DNA of 64,000 nucleotides from Paguma larvata (Eukaryota; Chordata; Mammalia; Carnivora; Viverridae), in contig CM057844.1 of the NCBI GenBank assembly GCA_030068075.1, positions 13,252,001 to 13,316,000 on the forward strand. Reading direction: 5' to 3'. Below are positions 55,083 to 64,000 of this stretch, in pieces (the stretch's first letter is position 1; the number at the start of each line of letters is the position of its first letter). A program made the translations under genes and the position numbers. Under the pieces are notes generated by a model. The model was not told the origin of the DNA. It saw nothing but the letters and a program-made list of their open reading frames with translations, and did no database searches.

Positions 55083-56170
55083 AAGAAAATGCCTGTTTTC
55101 TGACAGGCACTGTGCTAGGCAGCAAACATGTAATGGTGGGCAAACTAGAAATTGTTCCTATCTTTATCAAACTTGCAGCTATGAGAATAGCAGGCATTAA
55201 TAAATAGTCATGAGAAAAAATAAAAATTAATAACCTAAGTAAATATAAAGTTGCATTTGACTTAAGTGCTGAAAGGAAAGGGGCTAAGATATTTGTTCTG
55301 GTCAGGAAAGTGAGGGAGATTTTTATAGAGGATGTAGCCACTGAACTGAGATTTGAGGGATAAGTAAGAGTCAACCAGGTAAGGCAGAGAAAACCCTCTG
55401 GGAGGGTGGAACACTACATGGAAGACCCTGTGTTGAGAAGGAGCACTAGGGAATAGGAAAAAAACATCAACAGTTATGGCTGGCCTATAGGGAGCACTAT
55501 AAGCCTGAAGGGTGGGTAGAGACCAGACAGAGAAGGGCTCTGTGAGCTGTTGATATGTTCTGTTTGCTTAGAAACCAATATGTGATGGGCCTATTCTGTA
55601 CTACCCTGAAGAAGGGTAGGTTGAGGGGGTGCAGTTAGAAATGGGTGCAAAGGAGTTTTCAGTTCTCCAGAGAAAATAATACCTTAGAGTAATAGTTATC
55701 ATTTTGAAAAGATATGAAAAAATTTGAGATTAATATTAGCAAATAAAATTGGAGCTGGTTTGAAGAGGGGATTAAAGGAGAAAGCAGGCTCAAGGGTGAT
55801 TTGAATAATGGCATGAATGTTGGTATCTTGATCTGTGAAGTAAAGTCCAGAGAAAGATAAGATTCTGAGATCTTGAGGTTAGTTTTAGGCCAGTTGAATT
55901 TAGGATATCTTTGAGTCATTTAGAAGTTAGAAAGTGAGTGGTCATCTGAAAGTTTAAGGATGTTAACTGGAGATTAGACTCTAGTTCATACAGTGGGTGA
56001 TTAAAGGAAGGCATACAGGTAAGACCCTCTAAGAATAATATACAATAAGAGAAGAGAGCTAGGGTTGTATCTTTTAACAAACATTTATTGAGCAGGTAGA
56101 ACAAGAGATTCTCATACTGAAGGTACAGAAAGTGTTCCATGAAGAAAGGAGGAAAACCAGAATATTGTGC
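55083..56170 (-). mobile_element. Long L2 LINE remnant
   Basis: More than 1 kb of the complement of L2: 'tctgacaggcactgtgctaggc', 'cactgaactgagatttgagggataag', 'ctctgggagggtgga', 'gagaagggctctgtgagctg', then upstream body sequence through 'ggccagttgaatttaggat' and 'gaaagtgagtggtcatctgaaagttt'. Several minus-strand frames of 63-103 codons are its remnants. Both ends are approximate. Confidence 0.75.
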
Positions 56171-57294
56171 CTCGGAAGCCACAGGCTGATAGTATGCCAA
56201 AAAGGAAAAAGGGGTCACTAGTATCAAATGATGCTGACACGAGAAGGAAGATGAAGATTTGGGAATATTTTTTTTTGGTTTTAGTGAGGAGGTCTTTGGT
56301 CACACCAACAAGAAATACTTTGGTGGAATCTTAGGGCCAAACACATATTGAAATGAATTGGGATATTTTCCAGTCCCTCTCCTTCTCATGCAAACATGGG
56401 GGAGTCATTTAAAGCAAAGGTATCTAGTTTGGTTCTTTAGTAAATGGAGATTGGAACCAAAGATCAATATTATTTGACACAGGGTGGTCATGAGCCAGTC
56501 TTTAAATGTTTGCTTATTTGCAACTAACCTGTGATTCCCTTCTTCCTACCACCACCTCTCTGCGGTGTGTTAGAATGCAGTATTTACTTTTAAAAATTAC
56601 TTTTACGTGGAAAACAAGAGAAGAAGATAATATACTTGATTTTTCTTTTCACAAAGCCTAACTGTCAACTTTAAAACTCAGATACCAGCTTTAGCAAGTG
56701 CTAGGGACAAGAATTTCTTCCTAGTTTGTTAATGAGCTTTTAAAAAAACACCTAAGTTATCAAACATAAAAAGAAATAACTGGAATTTGTGTTGAAGGTA
56801 GTCCAGTTAGTGGGTAATAAATGATATAAATTTTTAAAATGTCAGTATAGAAATTGGTGAGTTGTACAGATAGGAAGCTGATCCAATGTTCAAAGCTATT
56901 ATTTTCCAAATAATAACTGGAGCCTACAAATTGCTCACTCTTCTTTCAGACTTACTTTTCTAGGAAAGGAAATATTATTTTATCAATGTACACTTAAACC
57001 ATCAAATTAATTTAACAAAGGTCTTTTGATGGCCCAAGTATATTTTAAACAACTTAGAGGAAAACACTTTAAGTTTTTCTGCTTATATATGGGAAGCATC
57101 ATTTTGCCAAAAGGAGCTGAATCAAAATGACAAAGTTTAAGATTAAAAACGAGTATATTTAAAAGATATCCAGTAGAATACTTCTTGTGTGTATTAACTT
57201 CTGACATCTGATGTGATGCTAGAAAAAAAGGATGATTAGAGAGATCCAGAGTCCTTTAAAGTACTTCTTGCCTTATCATCTAAGTCATACTCAC
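56171..57294. other. AT-rich non-coding sequence
   Basis: Nothing recognised beyond short A-runs. Confidence 0.5.
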
Positions 57295-57600
57295 TTATTC
57301 ACTGAGTGAGCAAGTTTTTTGAGCATCTACATATTTCCACAAACTGTTTTAGATATTCAACAACAACAGTGAATTTATGGACAGATACCTGCCCTCATTG
57401 AGTTTATATTCTAGTGGAGAAGAAAAATAATAAACGTGTAGTGTCAACAGAAGGTAGCGATAAGTTTTATGGAGAAAACTAGAGACAGTGGGAGAAAGAG
57501 TAATGGTGGGTGTTAATGCAGTTAAGTTGGTAAAGGAAGTTGTCTGTGAGGTGGTTATGTGGAGATCTGAAAACTTGAAGGAGCAAGTTTTTATAATTAT
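57295..57600 (-). mobile_element. L2 LINE 3' remnant
   Basis: Complement of the L2 3' end: 'tcactgagtgagcaagttttttgagcatctac', 'ctgccctcattgagtttatattctagtggagaag', 'gataagttttatggagaaaa'. Confidence 0.75.
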
Positions 57601-59039
57601 GAGACTAAAAGAGCATTTTATAAAGTACAAAGCCCCTGGAGCATGCATGGTGTGTGCCCCACAAAACAAAGCCTTCCCAGCTCTATATTCTCCCAAACCT
57701 TGAGGACACAGAGAATGAGTTTACTCCAGTGCCTCCCTAAAGATGCTCTCATTAGCAGTGGCATCCAAAGAAGAAAAATCTGCTTTCTATTATTGTCTCA
57801 TCTTGGTGAGTTTAGTTTGCAAATTTTCTGTGGTTTCATTAAACTGAACCAGAAGGAGTCTCTGAATACATCTATTGCTTTGGAAAACTGAATTAGAAGC
57901 CAGCTTGAAGTCTGTCTCTTTGGGGAACAGCCAACCTCCCCAGCTTACCTCTGGCAAAATGGACTCTAGACTCTATTTGCTTCCCTTACCAAAGACAGAC
58001 TCAGGAACCTACCATGTCCAAAGGCATATTATGGTGGTGCAGCTAAGGGTACACAGGCACACCAAGGTGCATGTACTGTCTCATCAAATCCAAAGGCTTC
58101 AGTGAAAACTATACTGTACCAGGGGCAAGATAAGGTTTTTGGCATGGTAATATCTACAGCCTGATGTGTGGTTCACCTATTTTTGTAGACTGGTAATAAA
58201 CCTACAGGGTCTTCTTTGGATTTTAAACTTTGGTGAAGGAACCATATGGGTGATATTTGACTAAACTGACCTGCACCCCCAATTGCAGGAGAAGCTGTGG
58301 GGCAACCTCTTATTCTGGACACCCAACTGGCTTCCCTGAACCCACATTCTACCCAATGTGATATTGTGTGTGGCCCACACATTATTTAAAGGAAAAAAAA
58401 CTCATAATTGCAAAATTGAGGGAGTTCACATCAAACCTGTATTTCTTCACACTCTTAAAAAAAGCTCTGGTAATAATAGTACCGCATTCCTTCTTGACAA
58501 CAATTGGCTAGGTCTTAACAGATGATTTCCTTATGTGGGGCACGTGCTTTCTATTGCCCACGAATCCTCACCGTCTTATTTGCTCACATTACTTAATTTC
58601 ATTTCCTCTTTGGCCTCTCTAGACTTTAATTCTTATGATTCCTCCTTTAAATCATATCTTGTTCTTGTCACTGAGGTTCTTTTTCCTCAGTGTTGAGGAC
58701 AGCAAAACGAATGATTTCATCATGGTGGGTACATCCAGTGACCACTATAATCTGATACATAAAACTGAAAGTGAAGGGAAAGATTCTGTTTCTTCATTGT
58801 AACATTTGTAGTAATTTGATGGAATGATGACAGGCATAAAAGCAATTAGTCAATAGTGAGAGAAAGTGTAAGATGGTGTGAGTCTTATGTGGGGAGATCA
58901 GCTTTCATAAAGAAGAGAACAGATGAGGCTTTCTCAATATTTGAGAGCCTAAAAGCAGGAGTTGGGTTTTATATCTACTTTGGATCATCAATTTTCCAGC
59001 TATTTTGGCAAAAGAAAGATTCAAACAAAAGATTCAACC
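57601..59039. other. Unique-looking non-coding sequence
   Basis: Frames of 60-82 codons at 57643-58105 and 58173-58382 have no recognised motif. No gene is supported. Confidence 0.5.
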
Positions 59040-59044
59040 ACCTG

Positions 59045-59160
59045 TATCTTCCCCAGACGGTAGGCTCTTGAGGGCAATGGCTACATGTCTTTTGTTTACC
59101 AGTGTTTGCCCAGTGGTAAGTCCATAGTACATTGGAGACCCTCAGTAGATTGGAAGAATT
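59045..59160 (+). mobile_element. L2 LINE 3' end
   Basis: 'cggtaggctcttgagggcaatggctacatgtcttttg...gtttgcccagtggtaagtccatagtac' follows the terminal block order of L2. Confidence 0.65.
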
Positions 59161-60009
59161 AAAGCCACAGTCTCATCATATGTGAGTTCTCCTTGAGCGT
59201 ATGTCCCTAGCTAGGTCAGCCTCAAGGACTCCCAGACAACTGAGTCAGAACCACACCTTACAGATTTTTGAGTGGCTACAGAAATTCCATTTGGGTTGAA
59301 GCTGTTAAAAATGATTATAGCACACAGAGAAGAAGATTTTACAATGGAGGCTAACTATTCATGCATCAAAACATCATCTTCCTCTTGTTCAGCATTGAAA
59401 CATCTTCCTTTAATTAGTTATTCCTGCATTTGTTTCCTAAGGCTGATGAACAGCTGGCTTGTACTTGAAGTTACACAAAGAGCTGGGTTTAGGAGTACAT
59501 TTTAGTATCCGCTACTTCATCTAATAGCTCCGGGGCATATTTCAAACATGCCCCATGTTATTGAGCTTGCCTATATTATTACCACCTGTGACCTTCCCTT
59601 TGGTAGCTGCCAGAGCTGATTGGAACTCATCTGCTTCTTTCTGAGCAGGGTTATGGGAGGAAGGAAGTTTAGACATGTGGACAAGATCTAGACCTGGTAC
59701 ACACTTCGAAGAATACCCAAAGCTTCTTTGAAAATTATTAAGCCATAGCAGGATAATTTGGGATAGAAGTTGTGATATTTTTCTTCCTATATTTCTTCCT
59801 AGATTGTAAGCAGGTAGCTATGCTGTGTAGCTACATGTCTCAAGACTTTTTGGCAGGCTGAAAGCAGAGTTTTATAGGAAGATCATTCTTCTTGTCCTTG
59901 AACTTGGGTGTCCTTGGTGGAGGGGAGAAGCCAGTAATACAGGCCTTTTAGGATGACAAGGTCACTTTCACTGCATTCTGTTCATTAACGTAAATTAGAA
60001 GGCCAGCCC
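59161..60009. other. Unique-looking non-coding sequence
   Basis: Nothing recognised. Confidence 0.5.
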
Positions 60010-60120
60010 AGATTCAACAGGTATTAAAGTCGACCTTGCCTCTTGATGGGAGTCGTTACAAAGTGACATTGCAAGTGGCATGAAAATAGAAGATTGGGGC
60101 CATTTTTGCAATCAGTTGAT
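60010..60120 (-). mobile_element. Fragment of the MaLR-like LTR family
   Basis: 'ccttgcctcttgatgggagtcgttacaaagtgacattgcaagtggc' matches the corresponding block at 29715-29760 and ends 'attggggccatttttgcaatc'. Confidence 0.5.
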
Positions 60121-60759
60121 TACATGGAGCCTTTGCAAATTTGTTGAGGCCAGAATGCCTGTATCAGATTGACCATAGGTGGTCCTGGTTTTGAGCTTAT
60201 CTCTAAGCAATAATTACAAGAGGACTGGACCTCCAAATTAAACTCAAATACCTGGAGGTCAAGAGATTTGTTCTTTCTTCCTACATGATTTGCATAACTT
60301 AATATCATACTAATCATCTTATTGATAATTATTTTTGTTCCATTGGAGATGGAAAATTCATGTTCACAAACCTGGGACATTATGTATGTAGCGACTATTT
60401 ATCTAGAATTACTTTTCTTTTTCTTTTTCTTATTGCCTGGTACTTGGACTTAAGAAATATGCTATCTGTGTTCTGGGACTTAAGAAGCCATGAATGTATG
60501 TAGAAATTTTGGCCTGTAAAACTCAGGAATACATTTCTTTGTAATTTTCTTTAAAACAGTGTTTATCCCTATATCCCTGTTCTATTGAGCTATTGAAATT
60601 CATCCATAACCATTATTGGGGTTCTCATACCCACCTGTGGGAATTCACATATCTGTGGAAAGAAGAGGAAAGGTCTCTCGGCTGTATCTCGTCACAATTC
60701 AAGCCACAATTCATGTGGTTCCTTGGAGTTGAACATAGCTCAGCCTCTGAGCCTGCTTA
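60121..60759. other. Unique-looking non-coding sequence
   Basis: Nothing recognised. Confidence 0.5.
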
Positions 60760-61080
60760 GGGAGAAGATATCTTCAAGAGGTTCTATCCACTTGTGCTCT
60801 CTTGGAACTATTCCACCTCCATGAGCACAAGCCCAGATCAGCTGCTGGAGGATAAGAGAGCATGTGGCACAAGCTGAGTCTTTTCTGTTAGGCCACCCCA
60901 CACCAGCTAGCACCCATCCCACTTCCTGCTGACCTTCATCATTTGCAGGAGCCCCCCTGCCATCAGCGAGCCTAGCCCAAACCAGCAGAACTTCCCGGGC
61001 CACTATAGGCTTAGGACAATAATAAATGGTGGTCGTTTTAAACTACTAAGTTTTATGGTAAATTGGTACACAAGATCAGT
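60760..61080 (+). mobile_element. LTR-like 3' end (MaLR-like)
   Basis: 'gcgagcctagcccaaaccagcag' followed by 'aataataaatggtggtcgttttaaactactaagtttt' and 'aattggtacac' is the usual end of an MLT-type LTR, including a polyadenylation-type AATAAA near 61020. The 87-codon minus-strand frame over it is an artefact. Confidence 0.6.
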
Positions 61081-62439
61081 ATATCAGTAGTTAATTAGTA
61101 CGCTAGAATAGTCGATGTATCAGGTTCCTGCAGGAGGAGGGACTTTGAAGATTTATTCAAGAGGAGAGGACTGGGTAATTATTCCAGGCAGGGGAAAGAA
61201 CTTTTCCTGATTTGGTTTCAGCCTTTCCAATTTATCAATCGTAGTTCTCTTAGATAGATCTCATCTTCTTTCTTAGGGTCCTTTTCCCACGTTGTCCAAC
61301 CTCCTCCTGGATTCTGAGGAACTCAGAGCAGTTGTAAGCATGTGACCCCAGCCACCACAAGAGCCCAATGCCTCCTGGGCCAACCTCTGTAGTTTCCTTT
61401 CCCTTCAGCTAAACTCAGGGGACAGGAACACTTGGACCCTTTTGGCAGATTTATATAGTGTTCACCAGGCCCAGGAATCTCCTTGAGTGCCCAATAAAAC
61501 AAGGTATTTTTGCTCTTGTTTTATTCCCAGGACCTAGCCTTTCATTACAGAATAAAATTTAGAAATAAAAATAAAGCTTCCGTCACTCCTGGGGCTTCTA
61601 CTCTCTTTGCCTATGAGCTGCCCTGCCCTCCTGGTTCTCAGGCTCTTGGTTTGTAACTCTCAGGATTTCCAACTTCCTGCCTCTTCCCCAAACTGATGCC
61701 ACTTTCCCAGGCACTGGGAGTCACATCTGAAAGGGTCAGTCCCCGAAATTCCTTGTGGTAACAGCAGGGAGACAGCCACTCCTGTCTGTTAATTGGCACA
61801 GGAAATGAGCAAAGTTGAATGTGGTTCTCCTGTGATTAGAAACCTTTTAAAACAACAAGCATGGCTGAATCTTTCCTTTAAAGAGGGTTCAGAGTGGGTC
61901 AATAAACCCGTGAAGTACCTAGATGATTTAATGAAAAAAGTTAGATTGGAGTCTTTTCGTTTTGTAGAATGAAAATGTAAAACAAAACAAGAGGTAAAAC
62001 ATTCTTAAATGCTAGAGACTCACGAGTCTCCCTCAAACTTCTCTCTGGTATTGCTAAAATAAATCATACAGAACACATCCCATTTATTCATTCTCCTTTC
62101 CCTCATGTCTTCGTAGCAGGCCTTTTAAGGATCTGAGAGTCTTTTTAAGTGCTGCCTCCTCCCAGTTTTGCTCTCTGACAGATGTTGATTTTAATGATTC
62201 CCCTGTCTTAGGTTTCAAAACCATCAGGGTGTTTGTTCCTGTAAGTAAAAATTAAACTGGAGTAAAACTTGTTTTATTTCAGAGAGATGTAGGGAGGAGT
62301 TAAGAAGGCCCACCTACAATGTTATTAAGATGAAGAAGATAATATGTGCACAGAGGCATGCACCCTACCTTTTACCACCTTCAGTAGAATCCACTCACAC
62401 TTTTGCTTATACAGTCATACACTTATATTTTCTTTCAGT
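61081..62439. other. Unique-looking non-coding sequence with a small hairpin
   Basis: No gene recognised. A perfect 11-bp hairpin lies at 61493-61525. Confidence 0.5.
61493..61525. repeat. Perfect 11-bp hairpin
   Basis: AATAAAACAAG (61493-61503) and CTTGTTTTATT (61515-61525) are exact reverse complements around an 11-base loop. Confidence 0.9.
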
Positions 62440-62510
62440 TCCCCTAAGTGCTTAACTCAGTCCTGAGCACAGAGTAAGCACTTAATACACTTTTGCTGAT
62501 GTGAATTGAA
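62440..62510 (+). mobile_element. Short L2/MIR-type 3' end
   Basis: 'cttaactcagtcctgagcacagagtaagcacttaatac' matches the terminal block shared by these families. Confidence 0.5.
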
Positions 62511-64000
62511 GGCCTGGGGTATTTCCTACAGATTAAGCAATTTTGACACCATAATCCCTAAATAATTCCCAGGAAGTGCCTTGCACAATGGTTTCTATTG
62601 CAGGCACATTAGGGCTCTTGATTCCTGTCTTTTGCTATTTGTTTCTGGTTCATGTGTCAAGCCACTCACTCACTACCTCTTGGTTTGATTCTTTAGACAG
62701 TCAAAAGAAAATGAGTGATAACTGCAGGGCAGGGCATTTTTATTCTCTATGTCTCAGAAACTAGATACAAAGCTCAGAATATTTTTCCACTTTGCCAAGT
62801 AATATAATGATTATCGCCTACAAATATTTGGAGAGAGGTGGTCAAATGCAGTAAGAAAAGATGAAGGTACTTTCGATAGAAAGGAAACAGTTCCAATTCT
62901 GAGGCCTACTCTGAGTATGGGGAAATGTGAGTGAAATATTATAGCAGCAACAGGAATGGTTATTGAACTGTGAAAAGCATTTGCTACATAAAGAGGGCCT
63001 TAATTCCTTTGATGTTATCAGGGAGGGATGTATTAGGTTCTGCAAAGCAAGTGGCAATGATCAGCAAATGCATTTTTTAAATGTTCTTCTCCTTTAATAT
63101 CAGATGACTATAACTTAATCTCCAGTTTGTGGGTTATTCTTCTTATCCCTCCCCTCAAAAGAGGGTGTGGTCAAGGTAATTAAGAAGACCAATTAAGAAG
63201 GCCATTTTAATTTCTGGAATGAGTTACCATCTCACTCTTACTTTTCTGTTGCTTTTGTTTTTGTGAGAAACATAAATTTAAACATTGTGATCTCTGAAGT
63301 AACAAAGAATTATGTATAAATTACAACTCTATTAATCAAAATAGAAGATTATCGTATTTGATAATCATATACGAAAATGTCCATATAAATTTGTATTTAC
63401 TTTCCAAACAGTTCTCTAGAACCAAATTGGAAATCTTTTAAAAAATTATGTTATAAAAGTAAAGGCATGGAAAATCGCATTTGATTTTGAAAGAGCAAAA
63501 ACATTTTTTAAGTAAAAAATTATTCCATTTTTTGTACTTTAATTTGGGATAAAGATAGAGTCACTGGGGAAAAAATCAAAACATTTTACTTATTCCCAGT
63601 TTCAACTGGTAAAATTCAAAATGGTGCTTTGTGTGACAGCTAAAAGGAAAATTGATTTAATAGGCTAAAATCACCAGTTGGACAGAATTTGTAACATGAG
63701 CAATATGGAAAGATCATGACAATACCAAGATAGCTAGTTTCAGACTATAGATTTGTTCTCAAAAAGACCATGTGATCTGTATTTACACCTTGGTAGGTGG
63801 GCACTAGAGGGATGCCAGGAATGTGCTTTTGCTAGAAAGCTCTGCTAACCAGGGGATTTAGAGAAGAAAGCAATTCCTATTTCTGTATCTTTCTTCTGCA
63901 ACTGTTTACAAATACTAGGAAGCTGTGATGTCTGTGTGTCTTATCGATGTGGCTGTAGGATGCAGATTCTGTTTATAAATTCACCCATCCTCTACCCATT
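62511..64000. other. AT-rich non-coding sequence to the window end
   Basis: Nothing recognised. Frames at 62576-62764 and 62842-63057 have no motif. No element or gene appears to be cut by the window edge. Confidence 0.5.

Noticed and set aside
55081..56303. Series of minus-strand frames of 63-103 codons that could look like a multi-exon gene
   Set aside because: They fall within or next to a long L2 LINE remnant on the same strand, without splice sites or intact domains.
1..64000. CRISPR array, toxin-antitoxin, phage or other prokaryotic systems
   Set aside because: The sequence is mammalian. There are no regularly spaced direct repeats with unique spacers and no operon-like gene packing.

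Overview
This window looks like nuclear DNA from a felid or other feliform carnivore. The main evidence is 14 tRNA-derived SINEs, most of which have the CAN SINE head, the 'gctgacagctcagagcctggagcctgcttc'-type middle block, a CT-rich tract and an A-rich tail, as in the feline SINEC_Fc group. Carnivore-type L1 sequence and abundant mammalian MIR, L2, MaLR-type LTR and MER5-type remnants agree. The DNA is AT-rich and CpG-poor, and no bacterial or viral gene organisation is present. Repeat family names are assigned by eye from remembered consensus features, not from a search.

I see no intact host protein-coding gene, no convincing exon, and no functional tRNA, rRNA or other RNA gene. The open frames present are short, mostly 60-130 codons, and many lie inside repeats. 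The window therefore reads as intergenic or deep intronic sequence.

Layout: 1-3716 holds a compound TA/TG microsatellite, an old LINE-like 3' end, a SINE and an ancient L1 3' fragment. At 3729-10428 lies a nearly full-length minus-strand L1 with 5' UTR, broken ORF1 and broken ORF2, carrying a nested SINE. At 10441-25630 mostly unique sequence is interspersed with SINEs, a 5'-truncated L1 with perfect target-site duplications (TSDs), MER5-type and L2/MIR pieces. At 25631-25733 lies a perfect 28-bp inverted repeat. At 25734-33087 there are MIR, L2 and several LTR-like remnants plus a pair of consensus AP-1 motifs. At 33088-35330 a young-looking SINE is followed by L2 and by an ancient L1 fragment split by an apparent solo LTR. 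At 35331-48789 there are microsatellites, MIR, a MaLR LTR interrupted by a SINE, a SINE doublet, an inverted (twin-primed) L1 and another L1 3' end. At 48790-64000 there are a pure (CA)21 tract, unique sequence, two MER5-like elements, two SINEs, a 48-bp tandem duplication, long L2 remnants and LTR-like ends.

The elements do not work together as a pathway; they are a record of successive insertions. Nested order gives relative ages: MIR, L2, MER5 and MaLR elements are oldest, then ancient L1 and the solo LTR, then the carnivore L1s, then feline-type SINEs. No previously undescribed biological system is supported here. The observations most worth a check are the perfect 28-bp inverted repeat, the twin-primed L1, the solo LTR inside an L1, and two SINEs with perfect TSDs.
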